In this document: positions 34,458 through 43,509 of the stretch, piece after piece
How the letters are laid out: every line of letters begins with the position of its first letter
Position numbering within the stretch: position 1 is the stretch's first letter
Source of the DNA: Profundibacter amoris
GTDB lineage: Bacteria > Pseudomonadota > Alphaproteobacteria > Rhodobacterales > Rhodobacteraceae
Length of the DNA stretch: 64,000 bases
Assembly: GCF_003544895.1 (NCBI RefSeq)
Contig: NZ_CP032125.1
Span: 1,068,001-1,132,000 of the forward strand
Reading direction: 5' to 3'
Translations under genes and position numbers: made by a program
The notes under the pieces: model-generated
Told to the model about the DNA's origin: nothing
The model's input: only the letters and a program-made list of their open reading frames with translations
Databases searched by the model: none

Positions 34458-36044
34458 ATGGCATTGAATTTTGTAGAAGACCAACAGCAGCAGGATCTGA
34501 AACCACGCATTACAGTTTTTGGCGTAGGCGGGGCGGGCGGCAACGCTGTCAACAACATGATCGAAAAAGAACTCGACGGGGTCGAGTTTGTGGTGGCCAA
34601 CACCGATGCGCAGGCGCTTCAGCAAAGTAACGCGGCCGCGAAAATCCAGATGGGTGTGAAAGTCACTGAAGGTCTGGGTGCCGGCGCGCGCCCCTCGGTC
34701 GGGGCCGCTGCTGCCGAAGAAACCATTGAATCCATCGTTGATCATCTGGCGGGCGCACATATGTGTTTCATCACCGCCGGCATGGGCGGCGGCACCGGCA
34801 CAGGTGCTGCGCCGATCATCGCACAGGCCGCCCGTGAACTGGGTGTTCTGACCGTTGGCGTTGTCACCAAACCCTTCCAGTTCGAAGGCGGCAAGCGCAT
34901 GAAGCAGGCCGAAGACGGTGTCGAGGCGCTGCAAAAGGTTGTTGATACGCTGATCATCATCCCCAACCAGAACCTGTTCCGTCTGGCGAATGAGAAAACC
35001 ACATTTACCGAAGCCTTCTCGATGGCTGATGACGTTTTGTATCAGGGTGTCAAAGGTGTGACCGACCTGATGGTTCGTCCCGGACTGATCAATCTGGATT
35101 TTGCCGATGTTCGCGCCGTAATGGACGAAATGGGCAAGGCGATGATGGGTACAGGCGAAGGCGAAGGCGAAGATCGCGCCGTTCAGGCCGCTGAAAAAGC
35201 CATTGCCAACCCGCTGCTGGACGAAATCAGCCTGCGCGGCGCAAAAGGCGTGCTGATCAACATCACCGGTGGTTACGACCTGACCCTGTTCGAACTGGAC
35301 GAAGCCGCCAACCGTATCCGCGAGGAAGTGGATGCCGAAGCAAACATCATCGTTGGCTCGACACTGGATACAAGCATGGAAGGCATGATGCGCGTTTCCG
35401 TGGTTGCCACCGGCATCGATGCTGTGGACGTGAATTCGGACATGCCGCTGCCGCGTCGCAGCCTGGCCGAGCCGCTGAAACAGCCCGAGGCGGCAACCGA
35501 GGCAAGTGAAGCCCCCGCCGCTGCTGTTGCGGCAACCGCCGTTGCCAGCGAAGCGAGCGAGCCATCCTTCTTTGACACGGCGCAAACAACAGCCGCAGAA
35601 GAAACCGACAACTTCTTTAACGAATTCAATGACACCTCTGACGATCTGCCCCCTCCGGCCTACCAGCCTGAAACCGAGGCAGCGCCGGCACAGGCCGAAA
35701 GCATCGAAGCAATTGAAGAAGACGTGGCCCAGTTCGTAGCGCCGCAGGCGCCGACCCCTGGAACACCATCGCCCGAGGCGATGGCGCGTTTGCAGGCCGC
35801 AGTTCATAACGTGCCCGGACGCGAAGTTCGGGAAGAGGCACCTCAGCCCGCCACTGACAAGCCGCGTTTCGGGATCAATTCGTTGATCAACCGGATGACT
35901 GGCCACAGTGAGTCAGGCCATGAAACGCCGGCCCAGCAGGTGCGCCAGCAGCCGCCGGTCCAAAGCCCCGCTGTAGAAGCCGAGGCGGATCCAGAGCAGG
36001 AGCGGGTTGAGATTCCGGCCTTCCTGCGGCGTCAGGCCAACTAA
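34458..36044 (+). CDS. ftsZ: Cell division protein FtsZ
   Basis: The 528-residue tubulin-like GTPase forms the division ring. GTP-binding blocks are [22 protein letters not shown] and the tubulin signature [17 protein letters not shown]. The catalytic T7 loop is [13 protein letters not shown]. After the core (about residue 320) there is a linker of nearly 190 residues rich in Ala, Glu, Pro and Thr, long as in many alphaproteobacteria, and the conserved C-terminal peptide [11 protein letters not shown] that binds FtsA. The ATG at 34458 is preferred to a TTG at 34422, since MALNFxED is the usual start. Confidence 0.97.
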   Translation: MALNFVEDQQQQDLKPRITVFGVGGAGGNAVNNMIEKELDGVEFVVANTDAQALQQSNAAAKIQMGVKVTEGLGAGARPSVGAAAAEETIESIVDHLAGAHMCFITAGMGGGTGTGAAPIIAQAARELGVLTVGVVTKPFQFEGGKRMKQAEDGVEALQKVVDTLIIIPNQNLFRLANEKTTFTEAFSMADDVLYQGVKGVTDLMVRPGLINLDFADVRAVMDEMGKAMMGTGEGEGEDRAVQAAEKAIANPLLDEISLRGAKGVLINITGGYDLTLFELDEAANRIREEVDAEANIIVGSTLDTSMEGMMRVSVVATGIDAVDVNSDMPLPRRSLAEPLKQPEAATEASEAPAAAVAATAVASEASEPSFFDTAQTTAAEETDNFFNEFNDTSDDLPPPAYQPETEAAPAQAESIEAIEEDVAQFVAPQAPTPGTPSPEAMARLQAAVHNVPGREVREEAPQPATDKPRFGINSLINRMTGHSESGHETPAQQVRQQPPVQSPAVEAEADPEQERVEIPAFLRRQAN

Positions 36045-36064
36045 ATAACGCTCAAATCTTTTTT

Positions 36065-36096
36065 AAAGGGGTCTGCATTTTCGCAGGCCCTTTTTA
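36065..36096 (+). terminator. Rho-independent terminator after ftsZ
   Basis: AAAGGGGTCTGC and GCAGGCCCTTT pair with one internal mismatch around a short loop, followed by TTTTTATT. It lies 20 bases after the ftsZ stop. Confidence 0.85.
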
Positions 36097-36268
36097 TTTG
36101 AATACAAGGGGTTAGCTTGGCGTCACTCAACTTGTGGCAGGTCTTTGCGCATCTGTTACAAAGATGTTTCAAGCCGTTACAAACTGTGTGTTGTGTAATG
36201 CACCGGTACCATTTACCTCAAATCCGTCGGAAACAGGTATGTCTGGCGTATCCTTTAACGGGGCTTGA

Positions 36269-37192
36269 ATGCAAACAACGATCAAATCGACAGTCAGCTT
36301 TACCGGCGTTGGCCTGCACACTGGCAAACCCGTGCGCATGACACTGCATCCGGCTTCGGCGCATTACGGTATCTGGTTCCGTCGCACCGATCTGGATGGC
36401 GACAGTTTGATCCCCGCGCGTTACGATGCTGTCAGCGATACACAGCTTTGCACAAAGATTTCCAACGGGGCTGGGGCCTCGGTTTCGACCATCGAACATA
36501 TTATGGCGGCCCTTTCGGGATGTGGCGTTCAAAACGCGCTGATCGAAATAAATGGCCCCGAAGTGCCGGTTCTGGATGGCTCATCCGCTGAATTCGTCGA
36601 AGCATTGGTTGCAACAGGTCTGCGCCGTCTGGATGCACCCGTCCGCGCGATCGAGGTTTTGCAAACGGTGGAAGTTTCCGAAGGATTGGCCACGGCCCGC
36701 CTGGAGCCGTCAGATACGCTGCATATTGATTTCCATATTGATTTTGCCGAACAGTCCGAACTGATCGGGCGCCAGAACAAAACCCTGAACATGGCCAATG
36801 GCGCCTTTGTGCGTGAATTGTCCGACAGCCGCACATTCTGTCTGCAAAAAGACGTGGATATGATGCGCGCCAACGGTCTGGCCCTTGGTGGCACTGTTGA
36901 AAACGCGGTTGTTGTGGATGGAGATACGGTGCTTTCGCCCGGTGGCCTGCGCCACAAGGACGAGGCCGTGCGCCATAAAATGCTGGACGCATTGGGCGAT
37001 CTGGCGCTGGCCGGTGCGCCGCTTTTGGGCCGATATACCGGTATTCGTGCGGGCCATGCGATGACCAATAAATTGTTGCGCAAACTGTTCGCCACGCCGG
37101 GCGCTTATCGCATGGTGGAATGCGATGAAACGCTTGCTGCGCGCCTGCCTGGCGTCGGTGTTCACCGCGCTGATTTGCCCGCCTCTGTGTAA
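36269..37192 (+). CDS. lpxC: UDP-3-O-acyl-N-acetylglucosamine deacetylase
   Basis: The 307-residue zinc enzyme commits UDP-acyl-GlcNAc to lipid A synthesis. Zinc and catalytic residues are in STIEHIMAALSG (first His) and DEAVRHKMLDALGDLAL (His and Asp); FTGVGLHTGKPV is the usual N-terminus. The 224-base gap between ftsZ and lpxC holds the ftsZ terminator and room for a promoter, but no clear gene. Confidence 0.97.
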   Translation: MQTTIKSTVSFTGVGLHTGKPVRMTLHPASAHYGIWFRRTDLDGDSLIPARYDAVSDTQLCTKISNGAGASVSTIEHIMAALSGCGVQNALIEINGPEVPVLDGSSAEFVEALVATGLRRLDAPVRAIEVLQTVEVSEGLATARLEPSDTLHIDFHIDFAEQSELIGRQNKTLNMANGAFVRELSDSRTFCLQKDVDMMRANGLALGGTVENAVVVDGDTVLSPGGLRHKDEAVRHKMLDALGDLALAGAPLLGRYTGIRAGHAMTNKLLRKLFATPGAYRMVECDETLAARLPGVGVHRADLPASV

Positions 37193-37317
37193 TCCCATAA
37201 ACAAGCGATGAAAAAACGCAGTTAAGGCGTTTTGCACCGGATTTTTCTGTGCTAGACAGAGTCGAAGTAATTGGGACCAAAGCGGTCCGTACAGGCATAT
37301 GACGGGGTAGTCGGGGA

Positions 37318-38169
37318 ATGGCACGCGGTAAAACACGCTTGGTTCTGATTGGAATGATGGCTGCTTTGGCCATTACGGCTGGCTGCTCTGGCAAAGGGGG
37401 CAATCGCGCAAAAGAGCGCCCTCTTGAATCATATAGCGCCGAAGAATTGTACAAACGCGCCGAATTCGAACTGGAAACCAAGCGCAAAGCGACCGAAGCC
37501 ACCAAGCTGTTTGGCGAGGTCGAGCGCCTGTATCCCTATTCGGAATGGGCCAAACGCGCCTTGATCATGCAGGCATTCGCCTTTCACAAGGACAAGAAAT
37601 ACGAAGAAAGCCGCGCCGCTGCACAGCGGTTCATTGATTTTTACCCTGCCGACGAAGACGCTGCCTATGCGCAATATCTGCTGGCAATTTCCTATTACGA
37701 CCAGATTGATGATGTTGGCCGCGATCAGGGTCTGACCTTTCAGGCCCTGCAGGCCCTGCGCACCGTGATTGAACGCTACCCCGATAGTGATTACGCACGG
37801 TCAGCGATTCTGAAATTTGATCTGGCGTTTGACCATCTGGCCGCCAAGGAAATGGAAATTGGTCGCTATTACCTGAAAAAAGGCCATTTCACTGCCGCGA
37901 TCAACCGGTTCCGTGTGGTGGTCGAGCAATTCCAGACCACATCGCACACCGCCGAGGCGCTGCATCGCCTGGTCGAAGCCTATCTGTCGCTGGGTCTGGA
38001 CGAAGAGGCACAGACGGCTGGCGCGATCCTTGGCCACAACTTCAAATCGACCGAGTGGTATAAGGATAGTTACCGCCTGTTGACCGGACGCGGTCTGGAA
38101 CCCAAGGTGCGCGGTAAAAACTGGCTGGCAACGATTTACCGCCAGATGATCAAGGGCGAATGGCTCTGA
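37318..38169 (+). CDS. bamD: Outer membrane assembly lipoprotein BamD
   Basis: The 283-residue lipoprotein (lipobox AITAGC, Cys at residue 23) is a partner of BamA in beta-barrel assembly. TPR-like helices are visible (SAEELYKRAEFELETK; ERLYPYSEWAKRALIMQAFA; RFIDFYPADEDAAYAQYLLA). These match the YfiO/ComL family pattern. It lies between lpxC and recN, the usual alphaproteobacterial order. Confidence 0.94.
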   Translation: MARGKTRLVLIGMMAALAITAGCSGKGGNRAKERPLESYSAEELYKRAEFELETKRKATEATKLFGEVERLYPYSEWAKRALIMQAFAFHKDKKYEESRAAAQRFIDFYPADEDAAYAQYLLAISYYDQIDDVGRDQGLTFQALQALRTVIERYPDSDYARSAILKFDLAFDHLAAKEMEIGRYYLKKGHFTAAINRFRVVVEQFQTTSHTAEALHRLVEAYLSLGLDEEAQTAGAILGHNFKSTEWYKDSYRLLTGRGLEPKVRGKNWLATIYRQMIKGEWL

Positions 38170-38190
38170 TCGGGCAAGATCGGGGAAGCT

Positions 38191-39843
38191 ATGCTCAGAA
38201 GCCTTGATATTCGGGACATTCTAATCATCGACAGGCTGGAACTTGCGTTCCAGCCTGGTTTGAATGTGCTGACCGGGGAAACCGGGGCGGGGAAATCCAT
38301 TTTGCTGGATTCGCTTGGCTTTGTGCTGGGCTGGCGCGGGCGGGCCGAACTGGTGCGCTCTGGTGTCGATCAGGGCGAGGTGATGGCGGTGTTTGATCTG
38401 CCCGATGGTCACGCGGCGCGGGCCGTGCTGGAAGAGGCCGGCCTGCCGGTCGAGGACGAGCTGATTTTGCGGCGGGTAAACACCAAAGACGGGCGCAAAA
38501 CCGCGTGGGTCAATGACCGGCGTTGTTCCGGCGAGGTGCTGCGCGCGTTGTCGGATACATTGGTGGAATTGCACGGCCAGTTTGATGATCGTGGCCTGTT
38601 GAACCCGCGCGGGCATATGGCGATGCTGGATGATTTTGGTAATCATTCCAAAGACCTGGATGTCTTGCGGCGGCAATGGCGGGCGGTTGGAGCTGTGCGC
38701 AAGACGCTAGAACAGGCCGAGGCCGATCTGGCGGCTGTGCGTGCCGAGGAAGAATTCCTGCGCCACGCGGTCGCGGAGCTGGACACGCTGGACCCGCAGC
38801 CACAGGAAGAGGCCGCGCTGGATGCCAAACGCCGCCTTATGCAGGGCGCCGAGCGTATCCGCGAAGATGTGTCCAAAGCCCTTGCCGCGATCGGCTACGA
38901 GGGGGCCGAGGGGCTGGTGAATGATGCCACCCGCTGGCTGGAAGGGGCGGCGGATCAGGCCGAGGGGCGGCTGACCGGCCCGCTTGAGGCTTTGCTACGG
39001 GTTCAGGATGCATTGGGCGAAGCGCAGGCCGGGGTCGAGGCAACGCTTGAGGCATTGGCATTCGATCCGTCTGAGTTGGAACACGCCGAAGAACGCCTGT
39101 TCGCAATCCGCGCATTGGCGCGCAAGCACGAGGTATTGCCCGATGATCTGGGCGGATTCGCTGATACCCTGCGCGAAAAACTGACCGCGATGGATCAGGG
39201 CGAAGGGAATGTCGCGGACCTGCGTGCCGCCCTTGCGGCCGAGGAAAAAACCTATGGCGAAATGGCCGCGAAACTGACCGCCAAGCGCCAGAAAGCGGCA
39301 CGCGCGCTGGACAAGGCGATGGCCGCCGAACTGGCTCCGCTGAAAATGGAACGGGCGGTGTTTACCACGGAAATCACAGCCGCCGATGCGGGGCCGGACG
39401 GGCAGGATGCGGTGGTGTTCACGGTGGCCACCAACCCCGGTGCGCCCTCGGGACCGCTGAACAAAATCGCTTCGGGCGGGGAACTATCGCGGTTCCTGCT
39501 GGCGCTGAAGGTGTGTTTGACGGCGCAAATCAGCGGCATCACGATGATATTCGATGAAATCGATCGCGGTGTGGGCGGGGCAACGGCGGATGCTGTCGGG
39601 CGGCGTCTGGCGGCGCTGGCGGATGGTGCGCAGGTGCTGGTCGTCACCCATTCGCCGCAGGTGGCGGCACGCGGTGCGCATCACTGGCGGGTGGAAAAAC
39701 GTGTGGCAAAAGGGCAAACCACGTCGGCGGTTGTGCCGCTGGACGAGGTCGCCCGTGTTGACGAAATCGCGCGGATGTTGTCGGCGGACAAAGTAACCGA
39801 TGTGGCCCGCGAGGCCGCCAAGTCTTTGATAATGGACAAGTAA
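38191..39843 (+). CDS. recN: DNA repair protein RecN
   Basis: The 550-residue SMC-like ATPase acts in double-strand break repair. Walker A is TGETGAGKSILLDSLGF, the signature is ASGGELSRFLLALK and Walker B TMIFDEIDRGVGG; the middle is a long coiled coil. It begins 21 bases after bamD. It ends the plus-strand cell-wall series. Confidence 0.95.
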   Translation: MLRSLDIRDILIIDRLELAFQPGLNVLTGETGAGKSILLDSLGFVLGWRGRAELVRSGVDQGEVMAVFDLPDGHAARAVLEEAGLPVEDELILRRVNTKDGRKTAWVNDRRCSGEVLRALSDTLVELHGQFDDRGLLNPRGHMAMLDDFGNHSKDLDVLRRQWRAVGAVRKTLEQAEADLAAVRAEEEFLRHAVAELDTLDPQPQEEAALDAKRRLMQGAERIREDVSKALAAIGYEGAEGLVNDATRWLEGAADQAEGRLTGPLEALLRVQDALGEAQAGVEATLEALAFDPSELEHAEERLFAIRALARKHEVLPDDLGGFADTLREKLTAMDQGEGNVADLRAALAAEEKTYGEMAAKLTAKRQKAARALDKAMAAELAPLKMERAVFTTEITAADAGPDGQDAVVFTVATNPGAPSGPLNKIASGGELSRFLLALKVCLTAQISGITMIFDEIDRGVGGATADAVGRRLAALADGAQVLVVTHSPQVAARGAHHWRVEKRVAKGQTTSAVVPLDEVARVDEIARMLSADKVTDVAREAAKSLIMDK

Positions 39844-40045
39844 ATTCGGGACGGCCGCCTGATGTTTAACACTGAATATAGCGTGTCATTGCCACCAAAC
39901 GAGCCATCCCGAATCCCGGTAACCCGGATATATTTACTTTGAACAAACCGCCCCGGAAGGGGGATGGTCTATTCGAAAAAGAATTTAGGGTTTGCAGCGA
40001 GTAACCTGTTCACCGTGATTCAATAAAGTCAGATTGCACCGGTTC

Positions 40046-40075
40046 GGTATGACTCGTCATACCCCATATGGGGTA
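40046..40075. promoter_or_regulatory. Two overlapping perfect palindromes in a convergent intergenic region
   Basis: GGTATGAC-TC-GTCATACC (40046-40063) overlaps TACCCCATATGGGGTA (40060-40075). They lie between the ends of recN and of the LuxR-type gene. The second, with a 16-bp dyad, is of lux-box-like size. The rest of the 245-base gap holds a loose inverted repeat (39844-39855 with 39903-39914) and no credible gene. Confidence 0.45.
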
Positions 40076-40088
40076 AACTGTGAAAATA

Positions 40089-41846
40089 TTATAAATATTT
40101 TTCGATCAGTGGAATGATTTCGGGCCATTTCAGGAAAAACACCAGTTGACCGGCATCCTCGTAGGTGCGGAAATCGATCCACGGGTATTTCCGCTGGAAT
40201 TCGCGCAGGGTTTCGGCGGGCACTTGCGGGTCTTGCAGCCCGTTCAGATAATGCACGGGAACCGCCCCCTGAAGGTTTTCCAGCACGGGCGCCCAATCGG
40301 TTGTTTCCTGAACGGTCACTTCCATTGCGAAAGCCTTGTGGGCGCTATGGGTTTTCGACAGGCAGACTTCGGAGCCGCAGACCATGGCCTCGAAGACCTC
40401 GGGGTTTTCGAAAGTGGCAACATCGGCTTTTGATCCGCCGTAAACCGCATGGACAAAGCCGCGTTTTCCCAGCCGGCGTGCCAGAGAAAAACCGGCTTTG
40501 ACCATGAAGGGCAACAGATGCGGAGTATATCTGGCCCCCGCCAGAATGAACCGGTGCCATTTGTCCATGCGTTCATATTGCACGGAGCGGTCCAGCGGGA
40601 AGGTGCCCGAGCAGGCAATAACGCCGCTGACACGGTCGGGGTAGGCCTGATGCAGATAGGCGGAATAGTATACGTCGGCCCCAAGGGAAACAAAGGGGCA
40701 GCGGTCGATTTCCAAATGGTCCATCAATTGCACAAGGTCATCGGCAATGGTCGGCCCCAGTTCCTTTTTCTTCGGGAAAGGCGAAGAGTTCCCGAAGCCG
40801 GCACGCACCGGAACGACAATTTTCAGACCCCGTTTCGCCGCGTGTGCCTCGGCCGAGGCGGGCCAGCGCACCAGCCCGTAATCCTGCGGCAGAAAGAACA
40901 ACGGGCGCCCCTTTGGATCACCCAGTATCAGGTAATCCATTTTCCGTCCGTCCCGCAAGGTCAGCACATGGAAGGGGCGGGTTTCCAGATTATGGGTGCC
41001 TGTGCTTTCACCGGAAACCTGTGCCGCGGTGTCTTCGGTGTAACTGGCGATGTCCATCATCGACAGGGTCAGGCGGACCAGTTCGGTTTGCGAACGGGTT
41101 TCGGTTTTGCCCAGAACCGATTTCAATTGCGCCCGTACCGTATCCACAGACCGCCCGCGGGCATCAGCGATTTCACGCAGGCTCTGACATTCGGCAAGCC
41201 CCCGCACCACGCCGGTTTCCGCAGTTGTCAGGCCAAAGGCGGAATTCAGCAGGGCGTCAAACCCTTCGGGCCAACTGACTTCTGAAGTGATGGCCACCAC
41301 CAGCGGAGGTTCGTTTTCCTGCCGCAGGGTTTGCAACTGGAACACCACCAAACGGTTGTTATCGGTCATTCGGGCGCGAAATACGGCAGTCATTTCGCCA
41401 TTGCTCATCAGCATGGCGGCGGCCTGTTTTTCCAATGCTGCCAGATCGTCCGGCTCGATCGGCAGTTCCGACAGCCTGTTGCCCTTTTGCACGCCTAAAA
41501 CCTGCATCGCCGGACTGTTCAAATCGACAATCCGCAAATCCCTGCCAATCAGAAAGGCCGCTGCCTTGTCCACATTGGCCAAATGGTTTTCAGTCGAAGA
41601 ATTATCATCCAGCTTTTCCAGAAACCGGTCGGCGCGGGTGAAATGGCTGACATATTCGGCATCCAGATCAACATTGACCAAAGTGCCGTTCGCCCCTTTG
41701 CGCAAGGGCCGGATCATATCCTCCCAATGGTCCAGAAGTTCCTCGTAACGGGTGGGGTCCATGGCCACTTCGTACAGGCGGTCAATCACCTCGTCGCGCA
41801 CTCCGGGCGGAGTCTCGCTGTTGATTTTGCCTGTGTTTTTGACCAT
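40089..41846 (-). CDS. LuxR-type regulator fused to a degenerate alpha/beta-hydrolase domain
   Basis: The 585-residue protein (ATG at 41846) has a PAS-like region (about residues 90-180; AAFLIGRDLRIVDLNSPAMQ), a LuxR-type helix-turn-helix (about 205-260; LREIADARGRSVDTVRAQLK) and a C-terminal alpha/beta-hydrolase fold (about 290-585). In the hydrolase part the nucleophile elbow reads VSLGADVYYSAYL; aligned to the usual GHSMGG, the serine position is Gly (near residue 389). The C-terminal catalytic histidine position reads AGQ (near 567) instead of AGH; the Asp in GLQDPQVP remains. The domain therefore probably binds rather than cleaves a ligand. The target genes are unknown. Confidence 0.85.
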   Translation of the reverse strand: MVKNTGKINSETPPGVRDEVIDRLYEVAMDPTRYEELLDHWEDMIRPLRKGANGTLVNVDLDAEYVSHFTRADRFLEKLDDNSSTENHLANVDKAAAFLIGRDLRIVDLNSPAMQVLGVQKGNRLSELPIEPDDLAALEKQAAAMLMSNGEMTAVFRARMTDNNRLVVFQLQTLRQENEPPLVVAITSEVSWPEGFDALLNSAFGLTTAETGVVRGLAECQSLREIADARGRSVDTVRAQLKSVLGKTETRSQTELVRLTLSMMDIASYTEDTAAQVSGESTGTHNLETRPFHVLTLRDGRKMDYLILGDPKGRPLFFLPQDYGLVRWPASAEAHAAKRGLKIVVPVRAGFGNSSPFPKKKELGPTIADDLVQLMDHLEIDRCPFVSLGADVYYSAYLHQAYPDRVSGVIACSGTFPLDRSVQYERMDKWHRFILAGARYTPHLLPFMVKAGFSLARRLGKRGFVHAVYGGSKADVATFENPEVFEAMVCGSEVCLSKTHSAHKAFAMEVTVQETTDWAPVLENLQGAVPVHYLNGLQDPQVPAETLREFQRKYPWIDFRTYEDAGQLVFFLKWPEIIPLIEKYL

Positions 41847-41891
41847 GCCGCGCGTTACCCTGTAGCCCCCCAAGCAATTTTGCACATTTTC

Positions 41892-41903
41892 CTTGCCGGC
41901 AAG
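41892..41903. promoter_or_regulatory. Palindrome upstream of the LuxR-hydrolase regulator
   Basis: CTTGCCGGCAAG is a perfect 12-bp dyad 46 bases upstream of the regulator's start on its promoter side. It is a candidate autoregulatory site. Confidence 0.3.
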
Positions 41904-42053
41904 ATTTGACGGGAAGAAAATATATATGTGTAAAACTGCTCGAGGAAATTCTCAAATTTATACGTTCAGGGTATCATTCTTACCTGATCGTTCCAAATTG
42001 TGAACCGGAAACAGAGTGTTTATTCGCAATAACAACACACTAAGGATAAGTTC

Positions 42054-43427
42054 TCAGGTGGGTCGTACAACCTTGGCGGGATTCAAGGTGTATTTCGGGT
42101 CCATCACCGATTTGATATCCCCCATCACATCCCAGCCGTCACCATGTTCGGCGGGCATGTAATCCAGCTTGCCTATGCCGATACCGTGCTCGCCGGTGGC
42201 CGTACCACCCATTGCCAGCGCCCGTTCCACCATGCGGTTTGACAGGTCTTTGGCGGTTTTCATTTCCGCCTCGTTGCCCGGTTCCACCAGCAGGATCGCG
42301 TGGAAATTCCCGTCCCCCACATGGCCAAGGATCGGACCCGGAATGGGGCTGGCGGCGATGTCGGCGCGGGTTTCTTCAACCGCCTGTGCAAGGCGCGAGA
42401 TCGGCACGCAGACATCGGTGACAACCGCGGTGGCCCCTTTGCGCAGGGCAACGCAGGCGTAATAGGCCTTGTGGCGCATGTCCCACAGGGCGTTGCGTTC
42501 TTCGGTTTTGGCGGACCATTTGAAACCGGTGCCGCCCATGTCCTGCACGATTTCGCCAAAGCGTTCGGCCTGCTCGGCAACGCCCGCGTCCGAGCCGTGG
42601 AATTCCACCAGCAGATGCGGCACTTCGGGCATATCAGTGCCGGAATAGGCGTTGCAGGCCCGCGTGGTATCGGCGTCGATGAATTCGATCCGCGCCATCG
42701 GGATTCCCATCTGGATGGTGGCGATCACCGCGTTCACCGCATCGCCGATATCGTCAAAGGAACAGACGGCAGATGAAATCGCCTCGGGCTGACCATGCAG
42801 GCGCAGGGTCAGTTCGGTGATGATGCCAAGGGTGCCCTCGGCCCCGACGAACAGCGCGGTCAGATCATATCCGGCCGAAGATTTGCGCGCGCGGCTGCCG
42901 GTGCGGATGACGCGGCCATCGGCCAGAACCACCTCAAGCGCCAGAACATTGTCGCGCATGGTGCCGTAACGCACCGCCGTTGTGCCGCTGGCCCGTGTGC
43001 TGGCCATGCCGCCAAGGGTGGCATTGGCGCCGGGATCGACCGGAAAGAACAGACCGGTGGTGCGCAGTTCGGTGTTCAGCTCCTCGCGGGTCAGGCCGGG
43101 CTGGATCACCACATCCATGTCCTCGGCGTTCACCGCCAGCAGGCGATTCATCCGCCCCAGATCAATCGTCACGCCACCCTTTACCGCTAATGTGTGCCCT
43201 TCAAGCGAAGTGCCCGCACCATAGGGAATGACCGGACAATCATGTTCGTTGCAAATCTGCATGATCTGCGAAACCTCGTCGGTATCCAGCGGATAGGCCA
43301 CCGCATCGGGCGGGGCGGGGGGGAAATGGGTCTCGGATGCGCCGTGGGCCTCCAGATCGGGCTTGGCCACAGATAGACGATCCCCTAGAACAGTGGTTAA
43401 TGCAGTGATTGCGAACTGGATGGTCAT
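42054..43427 (-). CDS. FAD-linked D-2-hydroxyacid dehydrogenase (D-lactate dehydrogenase/GlcD-like)
   Basis: The 457-residue flavoenzyme is of the vanillyl-alcohol oxidase fold. FAD contacts are VIPYGAGTSLEGH near residue 67 and GANATLGGMASTRASGTTAVRYG near 143; the C-terminal part has GHVGDGNFHAILL with the metal-site histidine and GEHGIGIGK. It oxidises D-lactate or a related acid and passes electrons to cytochrome or quinone. The C-terminal Fe-S domain of some relatives is absent. The ATG at 43427 is chosen over a longer open frame. It is divergent from the ClC gene. Confidence 0.9.
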   Translation of the reverse strand: MTIQFAITALTTVLGDRLSVAKPDLEAHGASETHFPPAPPDAVAYPLDTDEVSQIMQICNEHDCPVIPYGAGTSLEGHTLAVKGGVTIDLGRMNRLLAVNAEDMDVVIQPGLTREELNTELRTTGLFFPVDPGANATLGGMASTRASGTTAVRYGTMRDNVLALEVVLADGRVIRTGSRARKSSAGYDLTALFVGAEGTLGIITELTLRLHGQPEAISSAVCSFDDIGDAVNAVIATIQMGIPMARIEFIDADTTRACNAYSGTDMPEVPHLLVEFHGSDAGVAEQAERFGEIVQDMGGTGFKWSAKTEERNALWDMRHKAYYACVALRKGATAVVTDVCVPISRLAQAVEETRADIAASPIPGPILGHVGDGNFHAILLVEPGNEAEMKTAKDLSNRMVERALAMGGTATGEHGIGIGKLDYMPAEHGDGWDVMGDIKSVMDPKYTLNPAKVVRPT

Positions 43428-43509
43428 TGCGGGCCTCAAAGCTGTTTTGCGCAAGATAGGCCAAGGTAACGCGGGGTTAAAGCCCGCAATTAAAGGTAGG
43501 GCGCTGGCG

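Noticed and set aside
34398-35906. Long minus-strand open frame (502 codons) opposite ftsZ
   Set aside because: It is the mirror of ftsZ codon bias; ftsZ is unmistakable and the antisense product is Cys/Phe/Gly-rich with no domain.
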